Shown in pieces: positions 44,185-58,372 of a DNA stretch of 64,000 nt (its first letter is position 1; each line of letters begins with the position of its first letter). Source of the stretch: Caenorhabditis elegans (taxonomy: Eukaryota; Nematoda; Chromadorea; Rhabditida; Rhabditidae); NCBI RefSeq assembly GCF_000002985.6, contig NC_003279.8, positions 5,828,001 through 5,892,000 of the forward strand, in the 5' to 3' direction. The position numbers and the translations under genes were made by a program. A model generated the notes under the pieces. That model was not told the origin of the DNA. It did no database searches and saw only the letters and a program-made list of their open reading frames with translations.

Positions 44185-46132
44185 ATGTCCATAAAATCGT
44201 CACGGCTGAAAATTTGGGAAGAGAACTGCCCGGTGCTTAGCGATGCAAAATTCCAGAGAAAGTATCAATTGCAAGAGAATATTATAGGCGAGGGTACGTT
44301 TCCAGCTGAAAATTTTCAGCTGTGTGCAATATGAAATTATTATAAGCTACGAAATAGATTGAAGTTAAAGCAAAAACGCTAGAAAACAAACTTCTAATCA
44401 GAATTTTCAAGCAGGTGAAAGAAGATTGCGTATTTTTGAAATAATGAAATATTGATCCTTTAATCATTGCTTATTTTTAGGTTCTTTCGGAACAGTAATC
44501 AGTGCAACATGCAGAACAACTCAAGAGAAACGAGCAATAAAAGCAATTCGAAGAATTGAAAAAATGAGCATGTTATCAATTGAATTGGAATTACTATCAG
44601 AACTCGGAGGACACTTCAACATTGTCAAACTTTTCGAATTCTTCCATTTCAATGGTTCAGTTGCAATTGTTCTCGAACATTTTCCACATTGTACAGCCAC
44701 AGAACTCTTATTTCATTCAAAACGAGATCTTTCATTTGCTCTCTCTTATTTTCGAAATTTGCTTTATGCTGTCGCATATCTTCATCACAATGGATATGTG
44801 CATCGAGATATCAAATTGTCAAATTTTCTCTACTCACCCCAAACTCAAAGGTTTCAGATTAATAGTTAAAGCTCCTCAGCAATTATTTTTTCCAGATTCC
44901 GGCTCGTAGATTTTGGACTCGCAACAGTTGATAGATCAAAAAATGAATGCTCAAGAGTGAGTTTCACCTTTTAACTTCAAAATTAAATTTTCCAAATCAT
45001 TGAATTAATTTCAGAGTCATGCTGTCGCTGCAATGGAAAGAGATCCAGAATGTTGTTCTTGTAAAGGTACATCGTCACCGTGTATGTTTTGTAGAGGAAA
45101 ACCAAAGCGAGAGAATTATAATGTTGTAAGTAATGAAATCTTGTTTTTTTCGATCACATAAATATTCAGGTTGGAACTCCAGGTGTTCGTGCTCCAGAAC
45201 TTTTGTTTGGGATTGGTTTGTGTCATCCATCAATAGATATATTTTCCTGTGGAATTGTTCTCCTTTCACTTGTTTCTGTAAAACATCCATTCTTTATGCC
45301 AAAAGATGAAACTGAAAATATTATGCATCTCGCTTTCTTACTCGGATCTGAAACTATCGAAAAAGTAAGTAATCAAAAGTTGACACAAGAAAAAATAACT
45401 CGATCCTTCCGAAAAAATATTTGGAGCAAAATCTAAATATTTAAAACACTTTCTCAAAATCAGTTGTTCAAATCGTCGAAAATTTTTCAATTTTTTTCTG
45501 TTTTGGGAAACATTAAAAAAAATACAGAAGAGATTTGATGAACAGCTATGAAAAGTTAGTTAAAAATAAATAATTTATGGAAAATTTGAAGTTTAAAAGT
45601 GAGCTTACTCACCTTATAGAAAAATTCCAGCTTAAACTCAAAAATTATTTTCAGATGGCTCATAGTGAAGGACTACGAGTGACATTATCTGAAAAACTTC
45701 CTCCCGCAGATTACTATCATCTAATATTATGCCTTCGATTTGGTTTCGATCATGTTCGACGACACTGTTCTTCGTCAAGACAACCATGTACAATATGCCA
45801 AAAACGTTCGTTCAATAATTCGATGGGAGTGTGCTTTTGTGAGTCATCATATTCATTTCAAAAGTGACAAATTGCTTTCAGGCCGAAAAAACTACGAAAC
45901 AGACATGTTTTCTACTGGTGGAAATGAAACAGAATTAATGACAATATACGTGGATCTGTTATACCGTACACTTGAGGTGAAGAAGTCTTGGAATTTAAAA
46001 TACATTAATTTATTCTTACAGGCTGATAGATTCAAGCGATACAACGCCGATCAACTGCTCTGCCTCATTGAATCTTACGATAAACGTGTGAAATTCAAAC
46101 CGAAACCAATGTCGAATCAAGATCCATTCTAA
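44185..46132 (+). CDS. cdc-7: CDC-7 (DDK) replication-initiation kinase
   Basis: Exons 44185-44293, 44481-44850, 44896-44956, 45015-45125, 45170-45364, 45655-45838, 45882-45976 and 46022-46132 give 411 aa, all phases matching. CDC7 with its DBF4 partner phosphorylates the MCM helicase to fire replication origins. Kinase motifs are intact: the glycine loop GEGSFGTV, AIK lysine at about residue 57, HRDIKLSN (144-151), DFG (165-167) and a GTPGVRAPEL activation segment. As in other CDC7 kinases, inserts interrupt the catalytic domain. A Cys-rich insert (CCSCKGTSSPCMFC) follows the DFG, and a second Cys-containing insert (RQPCTICQKR) precedes the last helices. The start follows TTTCAG by 11 bases. 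AATAAA lies at about 46327. Confidence 0.93.
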
Positions 46133-46971
46133 ATTAAAATGCCATCAAATACTTACATTACTCTTACTCCGAATTTTTCTCGCTTGCTGTGTTGTATTGT
46201 TCTGTAGATTCGGATATTTCTCAATCGAGTCTGAATAATTCTTGCTTAGATTTCGAATCCATTTTTTCAAAATTTTATTTTAATTCAACTTCCATTGTCC
46301 CATGTCATTTTCTGCGGGTTTTAGCAATAAATATATGACCATTTTCAAATAGTTCACGCATTATGTAACTGGGATCTGAAAAAGAAATCACGGAATTAAG
46401 CTTTTTCAGCAAACAATTTATAAATTTCGAAAACTTTATTTTTCACTAATGTCAGAAAAAAGATGTGGGAGAAATTGTCAACATGATAGAAAGAAAAAAT
46501 AAAAATAATTGTAACTGAGAAATGAATGGTTCTACAGTACCCGACAGACCAAACAGATTTTTTTGTTGAGAAATGTATGTGTTTTCAGTGGATACTGTAG
46601 CTGAAATTAAGACCGAAATCGCTGGGAATCTAATTTTAAAAAAGCTTCATTCAAAAATATTTATATTTAGAATTTGCTATGAGAGAAGCTTCTTATTAGA
46701 TTCCATACGATTCGACTAATATTTTTCTTAGAAAGAGATAGTTGAAAAAGGGATCTTTTTTGGTTTCAATAGGGGAAGGAAAGGTAAAAACTTTTGAGGT
46801 GAAGACACGTAAAACTGCTGTGTATTGAAAATTTAACAAGAAAAACGAAAAAAAAAACATTATTAGAAGTTATTAATGGAATGAGATTTTGAGCTTATGA
46901 GCATGAACAGATATCAGAAAAATTTCTGAGAGCTGTGCAGAAAATGGCCAATTTTAAAAAGATGAGCATGT
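46133..46971. other. Convergent 3' region between cdc-7 and noah-1
   Basis: About 840 bases between opposing stop codons. A plus-strand AATAAA lies at about 46327 for cdc-7, and a minus-strand AATAAA near 46434 may serve noah-1, leaving UTRs that almost touch. No gene is seen. Confidence 0.55.
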
Positions 46972-49900
46972 TTAAGCAGTCTTTTCTGATGAAAACCGAC
47001 GAACTGCGTAGTGAGCAATGACAACAGTTTGTCCAAGAATCAGAACCGCAAGGGTTCCAAAGATGGCAAAAACTGTGACAGAGTTCAGGCAGATTGATCC
47101 TTCCTCAATCATCTGAACCTCGTGAGCATCTTCACGAAGAAGATCAAGTGTTGAAGCACGTGACATGGCAACTGGCTCATTTACCTGAAATTTAATATTT
47201 TTGCTTCACGAGTGTCTGCAGAAAACAACTATTTAAATAATATTTTAGAACGAGTTTAAACTTTTATGAAACAATCGTACTTTTGTGCATACCTGTTGAA
47301 GTGGGTCAATGATGACGATGGAGGTGGTGGCGTGAGATCTTCTTGGAATCAGGTACCGGTTTGTCTCGACTGGAAATAATCAATTTCATATAGAAAAAAT
47401 AAAATCAAAACTCACATTCTTCAATATTATTGCTAACTTCTCTCTTCTTTCTTCCGAATGATTTCTTGACTCCTCCGGTTAAAGCACACTCAACTGGTTC
47501 ACAATCTCCCTTGCAAATCTCAACTTCGCATGTAACTCTGATTGAAGCAGATGAATCGAAACGGAAAGCTTGCATTTTTGTAGTCTTCACAGCCGATGAC
47601 TTGATTTCAATAGCTCCTGGGATCAACTTTTGTGCAACAGCTGGAGTTGGGCATCCACCATCGATAAGTCGAAGCTTCTCTCCGGCTCCGGCCTTTCCTC
47701 CAGCAACTCCTGGTTCAGCGTGGCAGTTCTTGACGAAGAAGTCAAGTTCATCATCCATAGCCATAATCTCCCAACGAAGCTCAAGAATGTCTCCGAGTTT
47801 AGCTTGAACAAGTGGTTGTTCAGTTCCATCTCCATTCAGAAGTTGCATGAGAACTGGGTTTCCGAGCTCAATCTTTCCACGTGGCTGAATAAGATTAGCT
47901 TCTGGTCCAGTAACAGTCATATTGTATCCAGCTTGAACACGTCCTCCAAGCATACTAGAGTAATCACAGGAAACCTCATAAAGTTGATCCATTGAGGTAA
48001 CGAGTCCTGGAATTCCGAGGTTGTTGGTTTGAATGACAACAGTGGATTTGTATGTTCCATTGAGAAGATCGACGAGTCCACAATCACGGAATTCAGCAGC
48101 TTGTCTCTTTTGACGGAACTCCTCAATTTCATCCTTCAATGGAGTCTCTTCTCCCTTCTTTGTCTTATTCTTTCCAGTTTCATTATCATCAATATTGTCA
48201 AGAGAGATTGGGCGCATTCCAAAGTCTTTTGGAAGTCCGAGAACAAGAGTAGCGGCATTTGAGTTGGCAACTTCAACACGGCAAGTATCAAACTTGTTCT
48301 TAACAAAGATGACTCCACTGAATGGCTCTCCATTGTTGATTTGAACCTTGATTCCTTCGTAGTTACAGATTGTTTGAATGGCTTCAGCTTTAACCTCAAC
48401 TGGTGGACCAATTGGAACGGTTGATTCTGGAGCACGACGGTGTTCGGTGTTCTTGATGGTTGGCTTCTTGACCTTCTTAGTGGCAAGAAGTTGTGATTTA
48501 GAGTCCTTGCCTTCAACGACGGTTCCAGAGACACGGTGCTTGGTTTCTGGGACATTGGCGGCAGCAGAAGCTCCAGTATCGATTTCTTTGGTAACACAGA
48601 GGTTCTTGTAGAAATCAGTATGCTCGTTAATCTCAGCATCATCGTCAATAGCATCGAAGAGTGTGCAGTCTCCAAGACGACGGTTGTAGTTGGCTCCAGC
48701 GCATCTGAAATAGTTATCATGAAGTAGTGAACCAATGATCACAGTTCACTTACGTTGGATTTCCGGCACAAACTTCAAGGCACGAGTTGAGTGAAACAAC
48801 CTTGTAGACCTTTGCTGGGATTCCACGTTGTTTGGTGTGAAGATAACGGGAGAAGAGAGCATCATCCTTGTTGGCAGAGCAGTCGTTTTCCACTAGAGGC
48901 ATAGCTATGAGAAACAGACAGTTTACACAGAAACACATAAAGCAGTTTCAATTTAGTTTAAAGGTTTTTAGGCAGACTCCGGAACTCAAAATAGGTAAGT
49001 TTTTGAAGGAATGGACAAATAGTTAGAGTTAGGAATAGAAATATTGGACCCACAAGAAAGGACGTGAACTTACCGGCAAGACAGTGAAGATCATATAGAT
49101 CAACTCCTTGACGAACTTGTGGCTGAAGAGTGTTGTGACCATCGAGGTAAAGAAGATCGCAAGATTTTGTCTTCTTGTCGTAGTTGAAGGATCTGCATTT
49201 CTCTGGAGCAAGTCCGAAGCACTTGGCAACACATTCCTTGATTCCCTTAGCAGCAGAAGCCTTGAGAACATGAAGCTCAGATTCTCCTTCTGGAAGAGCT
49301 GCATTGATGGTGCGAATAGCCTTGAGGTGTTGTCCAGTTGGGCATTTCTCTTGCTTGAGGTGGCAAGTAATATCGAAATAGTCAACAAGGAACTCTTCTC
49401 CTTCTGGAATAAAAAGCTCTGGCTTGCTTTCTCTGGTTTCTGAGTTGAGGATGCACTCTTGTTCGTTGTAGTAATACATGACAGATTTGCAGACAAATCC
49501 ATCACCAGTCTCTGGTGGTGGGCTGAAAAAGACAATGTTTTAATGGTTATGATATCATGAAACACTTACTTGGTACATTGATCAAGGCACATGGTGACAG
49601 ATGGAACATTCTCCATAACGAAAGCGGCGAATCCAACGAGAATCATTTGTGGCACACGCTTGAAGCTTGGCACGTTGCGGCAAGTGTTTGGCGAAGCGAA
49701 GCACTTCTTCTCGAAGTAAGTGAATCCTTCTGTGGCAATAAGATCAGCACGTCCAAGTGGTTTGGAACGTTCATCAGCAAGAATACAAGTACGGGTCTTG
49801 TTGTTGTACATGAACGATTTGCAGTTGAAGTCATTGGATGAGATTGAGAGACGTTGAGTGCAAAGAGCTTGGCAAGAATCGAGGTCGACGTTGATGATAC

Positions 49901-50889
49901 GGTCAAGTTCATTCTTCAATTGCTTTCCTTCGACGGCAATATATTGTGTGATGTATGGTGGGTAGCATTGGGCTGAAAACATTTTATGATGAATGTACTT
50001 AAATTTTTCGAATATGTACATTTCGAAAAAGTTGTTTTTTGATAGTTATAATTTTTAAAAACAAGGGGAACTGAGAGTATACAATTTTGAAATATATTTT
50101 CAATATTTATCGAAATAAAACTTACATCCAGCACAGTTGTTATCCATGTAGATAACTGTATCATCTGATTCCTCAACAAAGAGTGATGGTCTGTCCAAAC
50201 GATCTTCGGTGTTCAAGATACATTCTTGATCAACTGGGTAGAACATAGCAGATTCACATTCGAATCCAAAAGTGTCGAAAGCATTAAGGCAGGCAGCCAT
50301 ACAAATTTGAATGTTTGCAGCAGGGACAACCTCGCGGGCGAATCCAACGAGAATTCTTTGCTCGAAAAGATCGAACTGGAATGGAGATTGGCAAACGCGA
50401 TCACTCTTGACACATGTCTTGGTGAGAAGTTGGCTTCCAGCAGTTGCCTTTTCAGAGCCTGCACGGAAAACTGCACAGCTTCCATCCTTGAACTCAACTC
50501 CTTGACAATCAAGAGAAGCCGAGCAGTGATCGGAGCATTCAGCAAGATTTGAGGTTGGGATTGTTCGGATGCGAGCACCCACTGTTGTGTTGTGTTGGAG
50601 AACAAATATTGTTTGAGTTTCAGGAGGACATAACGTCACTGATGCTGAAAATATTGACATTAAAGTAAATATACAATTTCATCATTTTAAGCCTACTTGC
50701 GCTTCTGAAAATGCCAAAATAATTGATAAGATTAAATAGTTTAAATAGAACCAAAATAATGGAGATCAATTATTTTCTAGATTTCAACATATTCTAATGT
50801 TTTGGCTACAAAATTAGCATCATTAACTTACGTAAAGTGTCCGCAAGCACAGAGGCCACGACAAGGGCGAGAACCGCAAAGACCTTCAT
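46972..50889 (-). CDS. noah-1: NOAH-1: PAN/ZP-domain apical matrix protein
   Basis: Exons 50832-50889, 50126-50644, 49570-49972, 49074-49522, 48754-48904, 47416-48704, 47293-47369 and 46972-47184 give 1052 aa. The signal peptide is MKVFAVLALVVASVLA. About six Cys-rich PAN/apple-like modules follow, seen from recurring CQ(G/A)...F.C...F..(D)..C patterns, as in Drosophila NompA. A linker is followed by a ZP domain from about residue 637 (ICNYEGIKVQINNGEPFSGV). A furin-type site KSFGRKKRE (about 942) lies after the ZP module. The membrane helix (VFAIFGTLAVLILGQTVVIA) is near residues 1015-1035, with a short cytoplasmic tail. ZP proteins polymerise after cleavage; NOAH-1 is an epidermal extracellular matrix component needed for embryonic elongation and moulting. 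Codon use is biased, consistent with high expression. Confidence 0.94.
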
Positions 50890-53800
50890 TGGTCAATGTG
50901 CTTTGAATATGATTGAGTGTTGCAAAACGGACGGTCTGTTCGCCAAGCACCCTTCTGAAAAGAAACGGATGAGAAGGGAGGGATCTTAGAAGTAAAAAGA
51001 GAATGATGAATCCGTAAAAAGAAACATTTGAAGAGCGGTGGGGAGTGAGAATAACGGGATTGACATTGGCTTGTCTCGAGAGAACGGATCGAGTTTATGA
51101 AAAGCGAAGTCATTGAATCGAAAGTTGTTTCTTTTAGTTTGTCTCTTGTTGTCAAAGCTTTCAAACCGAATGAAATTGAAAAAAAAAGAAAAGAAATCGT
51201 TGGAATGGACATCAACCCAAATGGGATACCAGGCGGAAACGAGAAGTGAAAGAAAAATTGGGATGCAAAGAAAAATCAACAAAGTCTAAAAATGGTACTG
51301 AAAATGAGCCTGAGCAGATTTGCCAAAATAACTTCAAGTTTACCAAAATCCACGTCATTATATTTAATATCTACTCGTCCAAATACGATTACTACGAAAA
51401 GGAATCCAACGAGAGGCGGCGACTTATCTCCCGTCAATTCCGGGGGAGGCAATGGGGGTGAAGGTCACTGTATATAAACGTTTCGGATCAGATAGGCACC
51501 GAGATGACCGATACTGATAACCTAGAGTAGACGACCGGCGAATAAAGAAGTAGAAGGGATTGGTAGGATATGGAAGAAAAAGAGAGAGAGAATGATAGAT
51601 TTGCGATTTGATCCTGAAGAAGGAGAAGGGAATGGATACCCGCGGCAAAGTACCCCAGAGGTCATCCCAATTCTCATCAAGTTTTTTCCACCTTCCTGCC
51701 TCCCCTCGCCTTTTTTCAAGAAACCGGTTAGCTAGGGATGAAGCCTATTCGAGAAGAAACCGCAAATCTTCCGCCGCTCCCGGATACTTCTAGATTCTTG
51801 ACACATGAATCATCATTGGAACACACTTTTGCCACAGTCCCTTCGGAATTAGCGGGTTCTCGCTCGCGCGCTTTTGAAACTTGAAACGGAAAGTGCGTGT
51901 TGGTGAGAATAATAAGAAGAGAAAAAACAGCGAATGTCATGTTAAACGAGAGTTTGATGGTATGAATAACGGGATGATCCGGATGGAAAATCTTCATAAA
52001 TGAATGACTCAACATTTTTGGAAACAGTGGGACAGACTGTTTAGTTTCAGTTATCTTATCAATCAATTCGATAAGGTGACAAGTATGGAACAACTCAGGA
52101 AAAAGGTATCATACCAGGTGGCCACCGTCATACTGCTGATGGCGGCTACCTATCGTGTTAAGCCTCTTTATAAATTCCAAACAAAAACTAGATAACTACT
52201 GTATTTTCCCAATTTGTATTGTATCCCACTCCACTGTTCTCACTTGGCAGCTCATATCTCGGGTGACTCGGTTTTTATCAAAAATTTTTAAGTGAAAAAA
52301 TAAGTGCGAAATAGTTCCCTATATTTTGGTTGTGGCACATGTTTTGATAAAAGTTAAGAAAGATGACATATGGGCCGTGAAAGCACAGCTGTATAAAAAA
52401 GAAAAGTCTAGGACAGATTGAGATCTCAGGTTAAACTTTAAAATGTTTGTGATCAGGATTGTGTCCTGGAATATATCTTAAAATTTTAAATCTAAAAATG
52501 TGCATTATATTTGTAAGCATATCTTTATTTTTTCATTTGTTGAAATTTAAATGAAACTTTGATGAAAACTTTTTCTGAAAACTTTCTTACACTTGCAGGC
52601 ATTTTTGTGCCCACGTTGAAGGTTCAGGTACTATTGAAGAGTTAAAAAATATTCATGAAGTTTGCCAATACCTTTTTCCACAGTTATCAATTTTTTTAAC
52701 CTATCGTACCCTTCCCCCGAAAGAATAATTTTATGAGAAAAAAGGTGTCATTCTTAGAACCTATTTCGGGAAGTACCTAAAATTATCTCTAGTCGACTTT
52801 CGATTTCGAAAAGCGAAATGCGGGGAAAAGGTAATAACAATTACGTAATGGAGAGACAAATAAATATGTGTTTAAAAAAAAAGAAAGTCGTAAGATTGTC
52901 GGTCATTCTTTTCACCTAACAAAACGATAGAGATAATGTTCCAAAACCGTGACCCAATTTGCTTGGTGAGGGGCGCCTGACCGTTTTTGCGACACATTTG
53001 GAGGAAGAAGGAGGCGAGAAGGCGTCGAAAGAGAAATCGGATTGACATTGCGAATAAGAAGAAGAAGACCGGCGACAAAAAGAGTTAGAAGTAAAATGAA
53101 GGGAAAGAATATGAATGGAATAAAGAGAAAGAGAGAGGGGGTGAAAGATTGGATCGACATGATGGTTGGATATTTAGAGACACGGAAGGAATGACACGGG
53201 GCGACGAGAACGATTAGAATATATTTACATCAAAACAGAATTGGATAACATTCCTTCAACGAGGGACGAGTGTTGCGTAATTGTATTCAAATGTGAATAG
53301 AATGGGCTACTGTAGTTTTAAAATAAGAAGTTCTAGGAATCCTTTAAAGTCTCTCGTGGGGATTCTGTTTCAAATTATGCTCTGTCGTTCTGATATACAA
53401 TAAATTGTTCGAAAAAAAGAGAAAAAATTATGTGGGGAGCTTGAGGAAATTCGGTGCAAAAGTTGAAAAAAAAGAACATGAGGTTGGAGCTTAATTTCGG
53501 TTTTTTTTTTGGTGGTGCAACTTTTGGGAATAATTTTTAGTTAAAACTTAAAAAAATTTTCATTTCCATTGATAAAATATCTGAATATTGTTAGACACAA
53601 ACTTTTTGCTCCCATAATCTATTTGTTTTCAAATTTGATAAGCTTTCACGAGTCTCGATTCCAATTCTAAGTTTTTGTCAAAATTTAATAGTACATCAAA
53701 ATGTCCTTATTAGTTTTCAGGTGTTTTTCAAAATAATATTCGGTCTTGAAGAACCTATAGGTTACTGAGCCAAAATGGTTGTAGTCTTAGTGTAAAGTGT

Positions 53801-54639
53801 AAAGAAGAATCAACTAAAGTCTTCTTCTCAGTTAGAACAGCGCTATACAATCAGAACGAATTATTTGTTCTTAAAAATAATCTCCGGGAGTTTCAACTAG
53901 AAAACTCTGCAATCCCTTGCATCTTTTCCCCAGCTTCTGAAAAATTCAGATTGGAATATCAAGAGTTGGTAAAATTGGTTGAGAAGTTCCAAAAATTTGC
54001 AGAGCTAGATGACCTTAGTGAAAAGTCCAAATCAATGTAAGCCAACGATTAGAACCTATCAAAAGCTTCAAAGAAAAACAAAATAAGTGAATTTGTCAAG
54101 TGAAAACCGATCAAAGTGAAAATGATAGGAGGTCAGTAGGAGGCGCGGCGCCGTCTTCGAGAGGAGAAAGCAACACGGATAGCAGCAGTGTTTGAACGAA
54201 CCGATGACCGATAAATGGGACACCACATTTGGTAATTGGGTCATTTGGGGTGGCACAGGCACGAAGAAGATGGGGGAAGAACAGACACTTGATTCCAAAA
54301 AAGAGACGAATGATGAGAACTTGGAGCGACAATGAGATTAGGACAGTAGACAGAGAGATACCGATTGACACTGATTGGAGGATTTTAATGGAGTAATGAA
54401 TGATATTGAGATGTATAAACAATTGTGTACTTTTGGACAAATATTCATGAACATCCTAAGTCTGCAAAATAATTTGCAAAACTTGTAACAAATACATTTG
54501 TCGACAACTATTTATTTGTAAGCACGCAACACATTTTCACCATCAGTTAATCTCTTTCTATGTATTGGAAACGAGTCCCAACTCGAGTTGCACTTAAAAA
54601 TTATCGTTTAAAAAACAGTATGGCAATTCCTACTGAACT

Positions 54640-55790
54640 TCTTCGTTTATTTTATGACATTGTGTTTAAGGATGGACATTGGTTGATGAAGATTGGTCTA
54701 TTAATTTATGGTACTGTTGAAATGGACCATAGGAAAGTTTGATGTTCAAAATATCATATTTATCCAAAGCGTTGTATTGTTGTTTAATATCCCGAAATTC
54801 CATAATATCACGCAAGCGTATATTCAAAGATGTGTCGTAGTTTGCATCGACTATGTCAATGATGTCACTTCCTGATAATCAAAATCATACCGAAGAGAAA
54901 CATTCAAAACCAGAATGGCCAATAATTGTTGGAGCAGTTTTCCAACCAAAAAGGCTGTGCATCTGATCATCCTGTATGAAATTGGCGCGGAATAATTTAG
55001 TTCAAAAAACTTTTAAACAAAACCCACCATCAACTTCAGACATATAAAGTATTTTTTTCTCAAAAACTCATCTTCCCTTCATTGAACTTCAGAGAACAAC
55101 ATTGAGCTAATAAAAAGTTCTGAACCTTTGTTGTTTTAATATGTGAAAGTAAAAGCAACTCTGTTAAAATTGGAAAAGATGGTCCTTAACCAAATAAATT
55201 TGATTTTAATGCATCTGTCACAAAAATTCCAGAAATGGCTATTTGAAGATATGCCACGAATTGGACAGATACGCTTACTTTTCTCACTGAGATTATCGTT
55301 GAAACATAGACAACAAAACCGTGTTTTGCAAGATTGTGATGTCATACAGCCTGTCAATTTTTTAGTCCAAGCTTATCACTTTGCATTTGAAACAGTGCCG
55401 TGTTAGGTTGCAGAATCATTTTATATTACTGACTACCTATTCATTAAATTTTCAGGCGCTAGTGAAACATATAAGTTGATGTTTTATAACCTCACACCTA
55501 ATGAATGAGTATGGGTAAATATTAGACAAGACTGCTTTTCCGCCGGAAAAGAGACAGAACAGCTCTAGTGTTGCCAATATGTTGTTCAAGATTGGTATAA
55601 TATTCAAGTGATATCTCTCGCCCGATATAAAAGTTGGTTTCAGTTCCGGATATTAGAGCTTCAGTGAATAAACGAAATTGTCAAAGTTTTCGTAAATTTG
55701 ATAAGAAAGTGTGTTTTTCATCATTAGAACAATCATTAGAATATCTTCGGATGTTTTGTAAAAGCGAGAGACATTCTTATTTTCTCATTC
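54640..55790 (-). pseudogene. Possible decayed gene
   Basis: On the minus strand, three blocks read like protein but are interrupted by stops. At 55540-55785 about 84 codons have one stop (QFRLFTEALISGTETNFYIG). At about 55180-55290 AYLSNSWHIFK and NQIYLVKDHLFQF are separated by stops. At about 54690-54950 the run SGSDIIDIVDANYDTSLNIR continues to YGPFQQYHKLIDQSSS, preceded by two in-frame TGA codons. I recognise no family, and the plus strand also has open frames at 54560-54742, 55143-55406 and 55634-55822, so even the strand is uncertain. The simplest reading is a dead gene copy. Confidence 0.3.
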
Positions 55791-58299
55791 ATCATTTCTT
55801 CTCTTCCATCTTTTTGACCTGATTTCTCCAGAAAAGAAAAAAGAAAAATATGTAGAAAGTGAGAGATTTACAGAGAAAAAGACGGTTACTGTCACTTTTC
55901 TATCTGATATTGTATGTGTCCACTCCTCCTCAGTAGTAGAAGTCATCTCCTTTCTTTTCGGATCCTTTTCTGTACTTTTTGCGGATCGGTGATAAAGTGA
56001 GAGTGTGGAGAGAGACGATTCGCAGAGAAATGTGAGGAATGTGCGCACGGTTTATGGACGAGAACGAGGTCACATTTATTCTCTATACCGAATACGGACT
56101 ACTGTTTGGATTACACATTTTTTATGGAATGATCTGGATAGCTGGTCCTAGATGAGGGCTCTTGACAAACCAGGAATTACTATAATATATGGAAATACGT
56201 GTGTTTATGGACTTGATGCTACTTTACAGGCATTGTAAAATATAGACGAGACAAAATGAACGGCATTCGCCGTTTGCCGTTTGTCGCACAGCTCTATATC
56301 CAAAACGGTCTGCAAAGAAATAAGAATATCGGCATTTGGTGACAACTTGCTGGTAGTTTTACTCGTTAAAAACATCCTGGAAAACATTTTCACAATCAAA
56401 AACTGTTATGTCTGATGACAGTGAGAATTCAAATTTTGAGAAGATTGCAATGCTTTTGCTTGACGACAATTGTTCAGAACAGGGGTGGGCTGCATAGGAA
56501 TTTGTTAAAAGTACGAAAAATTTGCTGAAAATTTGAGAACTTCAATTGTTAAACAGCAAAATAGCATACATTTTCCACGAATTGATGAGAAAAACGGAAT
56601 TCTATAAAAATTCTAAAATATTCAGGTTAAGTCGTTATAAAAGTTCTCCCCACAAGTTTTTGGGAAATCGAAATTCGGCAAAAGACAATTCTGGGAAATT
56701 GCAAAATATCAATATTTCGAAAGCCTACGCATTATTAAAAAATACACTTGACAGTTTTCTGGGCTGTGACCTAAAATTGCGCAGAGATCATAAAGTCAAG
56801 CTTTCGCATGTACAAATTGATTTCGTGGTTGAAATTTTAGAAAAAAATTAGCATAAATGTGAATAGTTAATCACCAATCAATGTTCATCATCCACAGTTT
56901 TGTTCATTTTCACTGCTTTACGCTGTCAATTCGAAACCACGTGGTATGGTTGTGATATCATTTATCAAAGAACGTGGAAGGGATTTCAAGAATGCAGTTC
57001 GGTGAGTGGATTGGTTTCAGAAAAGTCTCAAAGATTCTCTGAAACTGTGCCATTTTTGTGTTTTCTAGAAGTTAACTAACTTAGTATTTTATGCGACAGT
57101 TGGACAACTTGTGTAAGGTTGCCATCTTAACAAAAACAGCCCTAATGTAAATTATTTTGAGTTTTCACCTCTAAAGAAAACATCTAATTTTTATGACTTG
57201 GACAAGTTTTACAATCTTTAAAAAAAAACAATATGCAGATAAGATATGCTCAGAAAAGTGAAAAAAATTTAAGAGATTGTTTTTATCTCTGAATTTTTCT
57301 GTAAAGGCACCGCTGATTGACAGGGTCTGAAGATGTTAAAACTGTGATAATGTTCCACTTTTCAAAAAACTGAAAGTTTCATTCTAATTCCCACGTGATT
57401 TCTAAAACTGAAACCTGTCCAACTTGAGTGTGTCAATTGTGTCGAAGTAGTTTGATGGACACTATCAGAGCACAAAAATATGTTTGAACTCTTGAGACAT
57501 CAGGCAAGCATACAAAAACTGTACTGCAGGGTTTATCATCTATTTATTTTTTGGCAATTGGCTTAATTCACTTATAAGTAGAAACGCTGAGTGTTAGAAA
57601 ACGAGGTTATATGAAAAAAAAGTGTTCTGTACAACTGTTTCATAAAAAAAACAATTTTCAAACTATACACCATGAGGAGGCGAATGAAGAGTCGGATGTC
57701 ATGCGTTTGTGGTTGTGGTGTTAGCCGGTGGTTGTCGAAGATACTGAGCACGAAAACTTTCGACAACTTTTCGGTAACCGGCAACTTTGCTGCCGGTTCC
57801 AGCACAGCTTTGGCGCCTTCTGATTTTAAGTGAAATTGTAAAATACCGGTCCACATATATTCCAGAAATATGACTATCATTCTGTTATCAATATACTATT
57901 TTGGTTCCAATATACATATTTATTCATAACATCATGATTTTATGAACAATCTTTGTGAGTTGTGACTGTGTAAACATCTGCTACCAAATTTTCACGTTAC
58001 ATTAAGCAATAAACAATTTATTGATCATTTAGCTAATTTTTCGTTTTAAGGACTTGCTGTCGTACAGAATATAGCCAAGTGTGTAGATTATAGCTACCAT
58101 GAAAAGTTGAATATGTATGTAAAATTTAGACTCTATTTTAAAAATCACTTTCCGGATACCAACTTCATTTTCGAATTAAAGAATTGATTTTTCCATTAAT
58201 CTCACTTGTTCAAATAAAGGCTCAAAATATTTTATCGAGCGAATATCCTTTTTAGAAGTACATAACTACTAACTACAAACGACTATAATCAATTGTGTG

Positions 58300-58372
58300 C
58301 TCCTTATCTGCAAACTCCGCCTACTTTCCCGTCTAGTGTGCATGCACACAAAAACAGTGCCTGTTATCAAGT
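58300..58372. promoter_or_regulatory. GATA-type sites upstream of pgp-2
   Basis: ccttatctgc (CAGATAAG on the minus strand) at about 58303-58310 and tgttatcaag (TTGATAAC on the minus strand) at about 58363-58372 match GATA-factor sites. They lie 250-320 bases before the pgp-2 start. Gut-expressed worm genes are commonly driven by ELT-2 at such sites; the link here is inferred, and single GATA words are frequent by chance. Confidence 0.4.

Noticed and set aside
47430-48727. Antisense frames overlapping noah-1 (up to 125 codons)
   Set aside because: Codon bias of a highly expressed gene keeps antisense frames open; the noah-1 reading has clear PAN/ZP content.
51728-54440. Several 60-120-codon frames on the minus strand upstream of noah-1
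   Set aside because: All are hydrophobic low-complexity translations of pyrimidine-rich DNA; no signal of shared family and no consistent exons.
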